Shown here piece after piece: positions 22,401 to 28,061 of a stretch of DNA of 64,000 nt. Source of the DNA: JAWLDA01 sp041686855 (lineage in GTDB: Bacteria > Bacillota > Limnochordia > DTU080 > RSA5); NCBI GenBank assembly GCA_041686855.1, contig JAWLDA010000008.1, forward strand, positions 124,001 through 188,000. The letters are read 5' to 3'. The translations under genes and the position numbers were made by a program. The notes beneath the pieces are model-generated. The model did not search any database. It was not told where the DNA came from and saw nothing but the letters and a program-made list of their open reading frames with translations. Every line of letters begins with the position of its first letter. Position 1 is the first letter of the stretch.

Positions 22401-25400
22401 GATCATCGCATCGAGCCCGGCAATCCCCGCTGTATCCTTTGCCAACACGTCGACGCTCTTTACGTCCGACATGCTCGAACCGGACGCAATCTCGGCGCTA
22501 GTCCTGTTTCCGATCACGCTGATCACGAAGGCTCCCGCCAGGGTGCCGCTCTTCTCTTTGACCTGTAGACCACCCATGGCGCCGGCTGCCCCGATCAAGG
22601 CAGCGTTGTACGCCTGAACGTTAACATTCTCAAACCCTGAAATCGTCGCGCCTGAGAGGCTCGACGTGGTCGTGTTATGAATTCCGCTATATGTAATGGC
22701 GGCGCCCAGTCCGGCCTTCCCTCCGGCGAGGAGCGAGCCGCCGCCGGTGCCAAGGCGGCTCCGGTCGTAAGCGACGACATCGAGGTTGCCGCGCTGCTCG
22801 CTCTCGGCCACGCCTTCCACCGTCGATCCGCGAATCTCCGCCCCCACAGAGTTATCCGCCACGCTGACAGAGACCGACCCGGCGGCGCTCGCCCCGTTCT
22901 CCTGCTCTTTGGACGCGTTGACGGCGACGCCGAGCGCCACCGCAATCTGCTCACCGCCGGCAAGGGCGAAGACGTCTGCATCCGCTACGCCTGAAAGAGC
23001 CGAATTCTTTACGCCTGCGGTCGTCGAATTTTGCAACACGTTCACCGCTAGACTGCCGGCGACTCCCGCGCTAAACTTGCTGCTCGAATTGTTCGCTCGG
23101 ACCAACGCGGCCGAGCCGGAGAAAGCGCCGATGTCCGTGTCGTTCACCGCGCCGACCGCGAGTGATGCGTCGCCGTCCGTCAGGGTGACGACGGCGCGAT
23201 CAATGTAAGCCTCCGTCGTCAATCCCATCACGTTGACCGAGGCGCTACCGGAGACGCCTACGCCAAACTTGGGCTGCTGTTGATCGGAGGTTTGCCCGGA
23301 GGTCCCTTCGCTCGGCTTTTGCCCGGCAGGTTTCTCGCTCTTGTCGTCAGCAGCCGCCGTCGCATCCGATGCCGACTTCACACTCTCCGGTGTCGTCGCG
23401 CTGCTCTTGCTCACCCAACCCTGCACCGTGTTAAAGGCAGACTTGAGCGCGTCCCCCACGCTGTTCTTCCAACCGCCCGATTTGTCGCCGGACGGGTTGC
23501 TGTTGGTGGCCGCAGCCAGACCCACTGAGATCGTCTCGATCCGGCCGTCGGTGCGGGCGATTACTGAGACGCCATCCGCCTTAACGCTGCCGGTCGCAAG
23601 CTCCATCGTCGAACCCTTGGGGCTGTTCACATCGTTGTCCCCAATAAAGGCGGCTGTGTTGGTCCATACATTGTTGAGCGCCGTGCTGATCCCGACACCG
23701 GCGCTCTCCGATTTATTGAACGCCCCGGTGACAGCCCAGCTAATGACGTCGTCCGCAGCGTTGAGGCTGAGATTCCTCGCCGTCACGCGAGCTTCGTCAT
23801 CAATGGAGGCCTCCGTGACATTATTGATGTTGGCAAAGGCAAAGACGCCGTTTAAACCGAAGCTCGCTCCTCGCCCCGCCGTCGGTCCCACAACGACGAG
23901 ACTCTCGTTGGAGAGGGCCGTGACGGCGACATCCACCGGATCGGCCCCCGCGTCCTCGTCAGGACCGATGTGGGCGCCTTCGGCTACGAAGGCACGGGTG
24001 TTTGCCGAGTAATTGATCTGTCCATAAGCGCCGCCGGCCGATGCAGCGCCCGGATCACCGCCAGCGCCGTTGAGGGTGAGTGTGATGTTGCCAATCGCGT
24101 ACGCTCCCTCGACGTGCGAATTGGCCACAATCGCAACCGGGGCATCCCAGAGAAGTGTCGACCCGTCGGTCAGCTTGCTTGACCAATTGGCGTCGCCTTG
24201 GCCCGTCACGATCACTGACGCCCCTTTGCCGAGATAGGCGGTGGCGTTGTTGGTGAAATCGAGGTAGCTGACGGAGCCCGCGACACCCAACTGGCTCGCT
24301 GAACCGGCGGCATTCGCGAATCCTGTAAGGAAGCCGTTTTGTACTCCCAACCAACTGTTGAGCTTACTGGTGATGGTGGAGATGCCTTCCCACTTATGCC
24401 AGGTGATCTCGTAGGGGACTAGAGTGTCGGCCCGCACGCCGACGCGCGCTGCGCGCACGGTGGCGCCGTCTCCGATGACCGCGGTAGCATTGTGGGTGTA
24501 ATTCCCGTACCCCACGGCGGCGCTCAACGAGAGGTTGGCCGTTGGATCCTGCTCTGTTCCTTTCGAATTGGACTCGACGGAACTGGTGGCATGATTTTGG
24601 ACACGCGCGTTTTGCACTTCCGCCACGACCGCGACGTCGCCGGAGGCGTCTATCTCCGTCCCATCCAAGATGGCAGCGTTCGCGCTGTGCGTTGTCTCGG
24701 CGAACGAGACGGCGCCAGCAATCTTGGGTTGTTCGGTCGCACCGCTCTTTGAACTGAGCGAGAACTTCCCGTCGAGTTGGCCTCGCAGCTTGCCCGCTAC
24801 ACTCTCGATTCCAGTCAACCCGAGGGCCTTCCGGACCACGAGACCTGAGCCCGTTGTCGTCGAAGCGGAGACACGGTTGCGCTCCATGCGGTCTAATGCG
24901 CTGATGGTAACATGCGAAAGCCCGGAGAGATCGGCTCCCACCTGAGCGTCGGCCGCCGTGTCGGCCGTAAAAATACTCGCGGCGATTCCTACAGCGGCAG
25001 CGCCAAGTCCCATACTCGTTGCGGTCGTCGCAAAGTTGTTAGTGTTGACCGCCTCCACCGTAAGTTCGCCCACGTCGATCGTCGCCCCCGACGCGATGGT
25101 GGCTGCGGACGAGACGTCGGCATGGGTGACCACGAAGGTGGGCACTGCGGACGCGCTGTCCGTATACGTGACTCCGTAGGCGCTCACGGCCAAGTTCGCC
25201 GTATTCTTGGCCGCGACGTCAAGCGACGAGGCCCGGATGCTCGCCCCATCTCGGATGTCAACGGTGGAGAGGGCGCCCACTTCGCCGTAAGCAAAGGAGA
25301 TGCTCACCACGTTGCTCAGCGTGGTGTTGAGCGACATGAGCCCCGCCTCAGAGGTGCTCGAGGCGTTCAGAGTGACAATTCCGGCCGCCTCAAGAGACGT

Positions 25401-26552
25401 GCCGTCTCCCACCACAATCCTCGCGCCGGCGTCCGCCTTCGCCATGGCCACGTTTACGCCAGTAAAAAGAGAAGAGATCGTCTCGCCGGCTGTCATGAGC
25501 GGGTCGCCCGGATCGTCCACACTCCAGCTGTGGTCTGCCCACGAGGTAGCCCGGATCGTTATGTTTTTTCCTTTAATAGTAGCGCCCTCGAGCGTGATGC
25601 TCGTCTTCGCCTCGGCAGCCGCCAAGGTAGGTGCGTCGGTCCGCTCGGCGATGAGCGTGATGTCGCCGCTAGAGGCGTTGCGGTCACGCCCATCTGCTGA
25701 GACCACCGATCCGGCGTCCAGAGTGATGCTTCCGCCTGCCGCTACGCGGATCTCACCGGCATCAAGATCGTCGGACCCCTCGGTGGCGATGACACCGCTG
25801 TTGACGACGTCGTCTGCGGCCACAATCTCGACTTTACCGTTCTCGATCGCCACGCCACCGCCGCTCGCAAGGCCGTTCACATTGACAACATCGCTGAAGT
25901 CTGGTTCTTCTGCGTCAAAGACGGCTCCAGAGAGGATAGCGCCGCTGTTTTCAATATCGCCCGCGGAGAGGGTGATATCGCCAACAGCATTGACGGTCCC
26001 TCGAACGGTGATGTTCCCGCTTGCGCTAATCGGGACGAGTCCGTCCAAGACTACATTGACGGATTCGGTCGCACCGCCGACAAAGAAGTCGTCCATAAAC
26101 TCTTGGGTCGGTGTAAACGCGTGAAATGAGCCGACGTTGATTGCTCCGTCGGCGCCGACGACGAGGCCGTGGGGGTTGAGGAAGTAGACGTTTCCGCCAA
26201 TCTCCCCACGTTTTACGGCGTTGAGGACTCCGTCGATGTGCGACGTCTCACCGTGTACCAAGTTAAGAAGGTTGGTGGCCTCGCCGGGAAGGTGCAGGTT
26301 GACCGTGTGACCGCTCGACACATTAAATGTCTCGAAGGAGTTGAGCGCGTTGATGCCACCGATGATGGTGGTCGTGGTCACGTCGGTGACGGAAGTGGAC
26401 GGGTTGGTCACGACAGTGGTGTTCGTTAGGCCATCCGTAACGATTTGCGCCGAGGCGAAGCTTGAAGCCGGAAGGCTCCAGAGCATAAATAGAAGTGTAA
26501 AGATCGCGATGAACTTGCGAAATCGGTAGACCGATCCCCCGAGACGTATCAA
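7440..26552 (-). CDS. Giant filamentous haemagglutinin-type adhesin (TpsA, LktA-like)
   Basis: A 6370-residue exoprotein. TTG 26552 starts a signal peptide (about residues 1-34, cleavage near SFA-SA). A TPS secretion domain follows (about 38-200) with NSFETFNV at 71-78 and FLNPHG at 124-129; the latter is the FxxPxG signature of the leukotoxin LktA-type filamentous adhesins. The long body is a Gly/Ala/Asn-rich right-handed beta helix made of two main repeat families: about ten ~108-residue units (LAGQxSGxGxAAVGG) and about seven 113-residue units (QTGAGRIL). Only a few Cys residues occur, in scattered pairs. The C-terminus is an acidic D/E/S tail. It would be threaded through the neighbouring TpsB to the cell surface; adhesion is inferred from family. 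Its own promoter is visible upstream. Confidence 0.93.
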   Translation of the reverse strand: MIRLGGSVYRFRKFIAIFTLLFMLWSLPASSFASAQIVTDGLTNTTVVTNPSTSVTDVTTTTIIGGINALNSFETFNVSSGHTVNLHLPGEATNLLNLVHGETSHIDGVLNAVKRGEIGGNVYFLNPHGLVVGADGAINVGSFHAFTPTQEFMDDFFVGGATESVNVVLDGLVPISASGNITVRGTVNAVGDITLSAGDIENSGAILSGAVFDAEEPDFSDVVNVNGLASGGGVAIENGKVEIVAADDVVNSGVIATEGSDDLDAGEIRVAAGGSITLDAGSVVSADGRDRNASSGDITLIAERTDAPTLAAAEAKTSITLEGATIKGKNITIRATSWADHSWSVDDPGDPLMTAGETISSLFTGVNVAMAKADAGARIVVGDGTSLEAAGIVTLNASSTSEAGLMSLNTTLSNVVSISFAYGEVGALSTVDIRDGASIRASSLDVAAKNTANLAVSAYGVTYTDSASAVPTFVVTHADVSSAATIASGATIDVGELTVEAVNTNNFATTATSMGLGAAAVGIAASIFTADTAADAQVGADLSGLSHVTISALDRMERNRVSASTTTGSGLVVRKALGLTGIESVAGKLRGQLDGKFSLSSKSGATEQPKIAGAVSFAETTHSANAAILDGTEIDASGDVAVVAEVQNARVQNHATSSVESNSKGTEQDPTANLSLSAAVGYGNYTHNATAVIGDGATVRAARVGVRADTLVPYEITWHKWEGISTITSKLNSWLGVQNGFLTGFANAAGSASQLGVAGSVSYLDFTNNATAYLGKGASVIVTGQGDANWSSKLTDGSTLLWDAPVAIVANSHVEGAYAIGNITLTLNGAGGDPGAASAGGAYGQINYSANTRAFVAEGAHIGPDEDAGADPVDVAVTALSNESLVVVGPTAGRGASFGLNGVFAFANINNVTEASIDDEARVTARNLSLNAADDVISWAVTGAFNKSESAGVGISTALNNVWTNTAAFIGDNDVNSPKGSTMELATGSVKADGVSVIARTDGRIETISVGLAAATNSNPSGDKSGGWKNSVGDALKSAFNTVQGWVSKSSATTPESVKSASDATAAADDKSEKPAGQKPSEGTSGQTSDQQQPKFGVGVSGSASVNVMGLTTEAYIDRAVVTLTDGDASLAVGAVNDTDIGAFSGSAALVRANNSSSKFSAGVAGSLAVNVLQNSTTAGVKNSALSGVADADVFALAGGEQIAVALGVAVNASKEQENGASAAGSVSVSVADNSVGAEIRGSTVEGVAESEQRGNLDVVAYDRSRLGTGGGSLLAGGKAGLGAAITYSGIHNTTTSSLSGATISGFENVNVQAYNAALIGAAGAMGGLQVKEKSGTLAGAFVISVIGNRTSAEIASGSSMSDVKSVDVLAKDTAGIAGLDAMIDSHDCTGDECPELAPFLDYRGADLRADTEMIKGAQSSADGAGDAANNATEDAGDAASEAASDEDSGKNDKSFGDPADPLEGDAPLNGSSIISVAGVAQGGGNNVGISFAWNDIANTFSATVSDSDVAAAESLNVEAESNATIIGLSVGAGVANKFAGGGSVTVNRINNEVTAALTASGAARRVDVGALGVKASDNSDINSLAGNVTVSGSSGGAAAGITVAFNGINNQVNARIDGVDVEVDGAAVVSAKNDAAIRTLALAAAATGGNASLAGSLALSEIGNTTLAEIHSDAGNTVDAGSLSVQGSDGSVIIALAGQLSAGGKAAVGGSAAVNWIANETRARVDGANVTSPGAVTVDAANTSAIWTASASGGSEKVAVNGSATVAVIDNTTEAEVLAADEESLSAESLAISAKDAAGIYALAGQLSGGGNAAVGGAVVHSQIFNTTRAALTGMDSQVNGASTINAHNASVIISVAASGGGSQTAAVGGSVTSSFIGNETTAEVTGPSNKASLQTGSLDVTADDNAMIATLAGQFSGAGNTAVGAAAAVSYVGNSSTARVSSVDIISDGAVYVGSGSDTLIVAAALAGQGSGTAAVGGSNTTNIVANNAVAEVDSDSDTSVEAAQLNVEGKDSSAIFTIAGQLSGAGNAAVGAAVTVNVVTNMVKARIDGVDVAAASAVTLDAESDSLIVAVGVSGQGAGTAAVGASATTNTITNETVAEIVSENGDTIESSSLAVDAEDNSRIFTLAGQLSGSGTAAVGGAAAVATITNTTRSAIQGANVDVEGSTSLKGTNTSLIIAAAASGGASGTAAVGAGAATAFINNDTIAEVVSSGDRSVETGSLTLTASDTSDIYSLGGQASGAGTASVGGAVSVSEIGNEVRARIIGTDVTAEESVSVDAINASTIRTVAVSAQAAGSAAVGGSITTNIILNETVAEICSSGRCVDDEFTLGGRPAVSENVTAKSVRVTASDESEIDSLAGQVQAAGPAAVGGAVAHNQIRNATRARVGGVHLAVNQSTHVEAANDSVIRTLSSSGGLAVNASVRGSVSSAHINNVTEADLVDAGATGSGNDVRVLASDRATISSLSGVLAGTATGGGVGMALAVNQIGNSTKAHVSGSAAGREYSLGNLLVKSDSQAKIQSIAVGIGAAAVGGGVAGSTAVDLINNETLAYIDAGASVLAQNNVGVVAWSDDQITNAAGVLAAAGKGAGVGLSVTVSELGGRTSAYIQGEETSVTALAKDSSKSVEVAEGGLTGSLNLESALEVEQVENFNPLLDLASYRKTKQVTGVAVNASGTHHIQNFGANAAVGFWAGVGGITNVSVIAGTTEAYVRGAAINGRDAGSAGAGQSLHVGASDHAFSYGAILSAAAGVGGVGAAINTNVFDRDTRAYVRESDQVDAKHTVSIDANSTQNAASIAAGASGGVGGVAGSANVGVFTGSTEAYVDDATIRTRHLAVNAEHAARLFVSVGGAAIGAGAFAGAIAVSVDQSTTRAYVNGSDVNASGDVAVNAQIDSEVQTWGASGSAGLSAGVAGSAVVSVVLNTTEAYVKDSSVGESSSRAGSFTVTAQDRIATKNRVGAAGVGFSGPGVGAAASVTYVGNTTTAYVQNTDAYTTGDITIDAQAERYLSTIAATGGLGISGLSGVAAVTLVGAHLSGDVMDELDRNGAGTLSRVNQLVDGDRLVTEGDEQNIELSPGVEEGGEEPITSRDLDSVNNTGRIDVKDLLGAGSLGSTTATVRGGSTLDAGDDVTVRAEVRDLASIVAGGAAAGVGALGASIGILNIVNDVDAAVIEGSRITSRGSIRVHALTGRLTGQGGADLLCDATRAASVCSYQGSGGVVSLGAAVAVNTVHNNVTARATRGVSLEVQTGNGELALSALDSTDMDATAQGYQAGGAAAGAVSAVAEKKGATQALIGDNGSSGPAMTVKLASGSLNLTSERSGSVDALTIAGAGGVAAAVAGSGASATDDGDVKSVIGNHVNVDGVYAAVALSARAVPQVSAIARGYGGSVFNGLGVAAAVAKATPTVEATIGTGGRVTARALDVSAVVTQNGSNSTAESYAEAAGVGLLGYGANATVSTASSVSTVLATIGSTLQIGSNVRVLAGNATSQRAEVTGVTGGIAALGANVANANAESSTRAIVHESVTGHLGGSLSVNAAGLDGTYSKAFSGSGGLIAGAAAVANTSNASTTTAELGADDGLSARTIDVSASHEAQYNGEVDSLNASVLGASGSVTSHDIDATVNARILDEAALTAYDLSVLAQNVTRKPALVGNGFNAKAGSGGIAGGAAVVSRSDIDLTTNVHVGDGAAINVIGEWADPGRTNFIAVNDIVVRDRVKLDVGGAISVARSESRADVDASANVKMGSDVTLDTVGTAVLGARTRADVETSANAKTYGAAGAAQGISESNIRATEFVHVGADTSIRTDGDISLYAGRDAEGRENALRAIARTDLYNKTAFPVETDPEADAIISRSGTITVAGGAKLRSVGDVNLLTANGYALSDGQGTGTDLYRALAEDIADAFGADVSLKLRGGSSRSSVSTGVTVEGFLDAGIQNKQFLIIATDGTIEQQTDGVSFTITNENLATNLVERLKQLYELRAAYGTDPDAQAAFTAEINFVKQQLRQMGYPATDPNEGSSFIVDKLNVQFINVADVLARGGNINVTGDYLAGSGELRAASDAEITIENNSSRFLRVNRLTIEDTGGHVYFNQADVTGVAMINALNRLGSPLANFTIEASGTSDVRPTITVHNTYNPFIGGGNSSTPAPDIEITGDITNRTGTVNIQNVRGNIKLLGQGDQAAPSITANTVNLRADNGTIMQSYVNGFVHVGGDPRSLWSDVANTSESNGMSIHQRYASVKALYDQYDAACNPDDAIGQMFCNMRDALESTMNALKDASEDAEHRPGGGSWIAGNNIFISARYLNINGTIQSGIPDWQVTLGTSLQSEIDAMRKSWIRQGRPNISDPGDYAPYQLTGFAGGPLGRIAAYFNPETNQIVLDGVQVQGGYAELYGEIMNTGGGKIRVMDGYGRINVNNQLPYDIVVSGLDNGGDIEGIVRITDTSKRSNGTPITTVFERIGSRVRTQTWAADRLLTQQTASSAGRKATYNPVNNIRYVWKRGQDFTETWVGRKEESSWFDIFPGDTDEYDTYTKVADGDAVDLPDGQYVDRSSQGHNYEFTSKEYQTSSPKRVDHQEWSECNSFNLLGWCVGERTYYVKDTYKQGSQKIYTHSVMADHAIPIEFIGYDAGDSAAAINVTSVGDIIIAGSVSNTGGRVQLRTTGGAITQSAQTATVVGREIDLNAQNGIGSITGITTRLEGASGSLTALTSRGDISIRSLGQHARVAGISTGAGNVALDADGSIVQASSGNTSVITGERVELVSRQGGIGTSSQALNLSVGTSEQGGLNATAQGDISVRQTDRDFHLISVESFAGDVRIEAANGSIVDANRSEKKDQRTIDQLEQLWDDMRLIDGEGAEESAQDTISAYKGAKKSEYELYWRLRGVAPILDENGDVVGYTAETFDPTQAGDIMDPEQYGDLHNAYGKGTYDPNFTYQLSAAEEAELTEGSAWTKEQLQYAVGGGILFKQTTSTETRIEDPNVKGRNVTLLARSGSVGTDNGEIVITSPEDLKNEDVRIALAAAETDDVAVDTETGTVTVLLRDSVDVAATGTIDVEGNDHVYLGSRQPLYVKAVESGGSIRVKGTEGLYDVSLPGTAAISGGNTIVEGGDGGIGSAADPLTLALKTGAELTARAAQDMYINELFGDLNVAQMYGEGDIHLRARGSILTSGASPVTIQGSSIDLVAEEGSVGGPLNPLALMLSPTGVLSAEAGSVGAGIYVNSLANVVNLGNLTAGGSILLRSAGDMHLQGEMQATTSVDLRATGSITQEATSRVRTFNWMTQTATGQALTGNNSVSRFQAKNGESGDIALRNTASSLEITEITQGAGAITVTHAGSLITGGAVSSEGGNITLQADGDLTMSERVQTEGDVSLTADGAIAQTGAGRVLTTARLTTVSRGAQSLTGANTVQSFVATNTGAGDIELTNTVDALELLGVAQSDGAIVVTQVGDLLASGAVASDGGEIQLSADGDITITERVATEGNVTLTAGGSLTQTGAGRILDAGLLTAVSSGAQVLNGANTVERFLATNTGAGEIQLNNSSDSLEIVGIDQGVGAMSLTQTGDLITSGAVIGDGGAFTFTVDGDITIGEQFTTAGPVTLTANGSILQTGAGRFLESTRLTTVSNGAQTLNGPNAVQSFRATNNGAGDIQLTNESVALEILGVDQGDGAIVITQVGKVVTSGAVEGDGGDITFNVEGDITIGERLATTGDVSLSADGSIEQTGVGRILDSARLTTVSNGAQTLNGANTVRSFRASNTGSGALELTNTAASLEILGVDQGAGAIVITHIGDLVTSGAVESDGGAITFNVEGGITMGERLTTTGDVSLTADGSIEQTGVGRILDSTRLTTVSNGAQTLNGANTVRSFRASNTGSGALELTNTAASLEILGVDQGVGALVVTQDGALVTSGPVEGDGGAMTFNVDGDITIGERLATTGDVSLTAAGSIVQAGAGRILDAAQLRVVSTGPQTLTGANTVKGFHATNMGMGAITLNNTAGTLEILGITQGADDVSVTQTGDLAVSGVILTGADGDVDLWASGSILNRNPQDDVIIDTRNIELTADTGSIGEVEDRIVVDATGIINATASQDIYLEERGGDLVSEYLRSHNGSIDLLALYGGISVDSITAPKAISMRTVGNVSLTELGTGQLNILLMTPGSELFIDKAYLSEGGRFQADTVRLNQLIHDGEQRLRMDVRGVNGMADSVTLHAQSDVGIIFDRLESDYALIAADADDLQFLHTVIGSVGRFNNSHHTARVDNVNKELFDVDLQLYAPDRQVFYLIFAADRMMMTDAYDVNYDPDYIETHFATENSFVRITSKMPDVVGVGPFRSPGGTPGTEGAGGDFETSDEENAQDEDQDDDESDEDEGSDEEPSDGGESSEANE
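8520..10860 (-). repeat. Tandem 339-bp (113-residue) repeats inside the adhesin gene
   Basis: Equivalent positions of the repeat (start of the complement of the GRILD codons) fall at 8722, 9061, 9400, 9739, 10078 and about 10417, exactly 339 bp apart, with a degenerate seventh copy near 10756. Each unit encodes LTTVSxGAQTLNGANTV, then SLEILGVDQG, then GDITIGERLATTG. The units around 9061-9400 are nearly identical at nucleotide level over more than 100 bp, so a recent duplication or gene conversion is likely. The region is also a candidate for copy-number change or assembly collapse. Confidence 0.85.
18900..22100 (-). repeat. Degenerate ~108-residue repeat array inside the adhesin gene
   Basis: The translation shows about ten successive units of about 108 residues. 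Each contains a LAGQxSGxGxAAVGG half and a second AAVGGSxxxNxIxNxTxAE half. The units are diverged at DNA level, unlike the 339-bp array, so they are older. The alternation of small residues and Asn ladders fits stacked beta-helix coils. Boundaries are approximate. Confidence 0.7.
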
Positions 26553-26603
26553 GACGCGCCACCACCATAGAAATGATTACCGGTATTGGATACTCATCAA
26601 CCG

Positions 26604-26632
26604 ATAATACCAAAACGTAGATGTGGAATCAA
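26604..26632 (-). promoter_or_regulatory. Sigma-A type promoter of the tpsA-tpsB operon
   Basis: Read on the minus strand, TTGATT (26632-26627) and TATTAT (26609-26604) are separated by exactly 17 nt. Transcription would start near 26597, leaving a leader of about 45 nt before the TTG start at 26552. The match to a housekeeping promoter suggests vegetative expression. Confidence 0.6.
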
Positions 26633-26737
26633 TTGCCGAATCACAAAATTTCCCAGCCACAGGGAGAACTCCTCCCTAATGAGCAAAGAGGGTAGGATTA
26701 AAGCAGGCCGAATCATTCGTCGGGGAGGGAATACGCT

Positions 26738-28045
26738 TTGAGCAACCGTGCAGTGTACGATGTCCATGAAACGCCGCCAATTGGTGCGTGGATACCACTC
26801 TCGATACAACACCTTTTCGCGATGTTTGGCGCCACGGTCTTGGTTCCCATCCTGACCGGACTCAATCCGTCATTGGCGCTCTTCTCTTCGGGACTCGGCA
26901 CTCTCTTGTTTCAGTACATCACGCGTGGGCAGGTCCCGGCCTACCTCGGCTCGTCCTTCGCCTACATCGCACCCATCGTCGCCGTCCAAACGACTCTCGG
27001 GGATGATGACTGGATGGGAGCCGCCCTCGGTGCTATTATCGCCGTCGGTCTTGTCTACGCACTTATCGCGTTGATCGTTGCGCGCACCGGGACAGGGTGG
27101 CTGGACAAGGTGATGCCCCCCGTCGTGATCGGCTCAGTCATCGTTGTCATCGGGATCGGCCTGGCTCCGGTAGGGATACAAATGGCAGGGCTTTGTACCG
27201 GTGAAGCATGCGGGGGCAAGGAGATCGTCTCCATTGTGCAGCCGGACGTGTTGACAGCCCTGGTCACAGTGGCCGCGACAATCGTAGCCTCGGTGTACCT
27301 GAGAGGGTTTTTCGCCGTCATTCCCGTCTTGATCGGTATCGCGACCGGGTACATCTTTGCCGCAGCGCTCGGCACCGTCGACTACACGCCGTTGGCGACC
27401 TCCGCATGGATCGGACTCCCGTGGTCGGGGGGCGGGTACACTCTCCCGGTCCTTAACTGGACCGCCATCAGCCTCGTAGTTCCGGCGGCTCTCGTTACGA
27501 TTGCCGAACATTTAGGCGACGTCTTTGTCCTGAGCAAAGTTGTCGGGCGGGAGTTTTACAAAGAGCCGGGACTCGGGCGCACCTTGCTCGGCGACGGACT
27601 TGCGACCGGATTGGCCGGGCTTGTCGGCGGACCGCCGAACACCACCTACGGCGAGAACGTCGGAGTGTTGGCCATATCCAGAGTGTACAGCGTCCGTGTC
27701 GTGGGCCTAGCAGCCGCCTTTGCAATCGCTCTCTCGTTCGTGCCGAAACTCGGCGCCTTTTTGCAGACGATCCCGGCCCCAGTGATGGGAGGCATCAGCA
27801 TCATTCTCTTTGGCATCATCGCATCCTCCGGCATCCGTACCCTCGTGGAAAGCGGGATTGACTTCGGAGATAAGCGCAATTTGATTATCGCATCCGTCGT
27901 CTTGGTTTTGGGAATCGGTGGCGCCCAACTCGAGATCGGTGTCGTAAATCTCCAAGGCATGGCCTTGGCTGCGCTGGCCGGTGTCTTTCTCAATCTTGTG
28001 TTGCCCGGGCGCAGCCCAGCGCGCGGCGCGACCGAGCGTGTATGA
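26738..28045 (+). CDS. Uracil/xanthine permease (NCS2 family, UraA-like)
   Basis: A 435-residue nucleobase:proton symporter of the inner membrane. TTG 26738 has GGGGAGGG 8 nt upstream. The N-terminal PPIGAWIPLSIQHLFAMFGATVLVPILTGL is the classic UraA TM1 region; PAYLGSSFAYIAPI follows in TM3. The NCS2 substrate motif appears as GLVGGPPNTTYGENVG in TM10. Fourteen hydrophobic segments are expected from family. It is divergent from the adhesin operon and runs into an EamA transporter 16 bp downstream, so the pair is probably one operon. A small AGGGAG/CTCCCT hairpin lies in its leader (26661-26677), of unknown relevance. Confidence 0.93.
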   Translation: MSNRAVYDVHETPPIGAWIPLSIQHLFAMFGATVLVPILTGLNPSLALFSSGLGTLLFQYITRGQVPAYLGSSFAYIAPIVAVQTTLGDDDWMGAALGAIIAVGLVYALIALIVARTGTGWLDKVMPPVVIGSVIVVIGIGLAPVGIQMAGLCTGEACGGKEIVSIVQPDVLTALVTVAATIVASVYLRGFFAVIPVLIGIATGYIFAAALGTVDYTPLATSAWIGLPWSGGGYTLPVLNWTAISLVVPAALVTIAEHLGDVFVLSKVVGREFYKEPGLGRTLLGDGLATGLAGLVGGPPNTTYGENVGVLAISRVYSVRVVGLAAAFAIALSFVPKLGAFLQTIPAPVMGGISIILFGIIASSGIRTLVESGIDFGDKRNLIIASVVLVLGIGGAQLEIGVVNLQGMALAALAGVFLNLVLPGRSPARGATERV

Positions 28046-28061
28046 GCGGGTGTAAGCGTTG

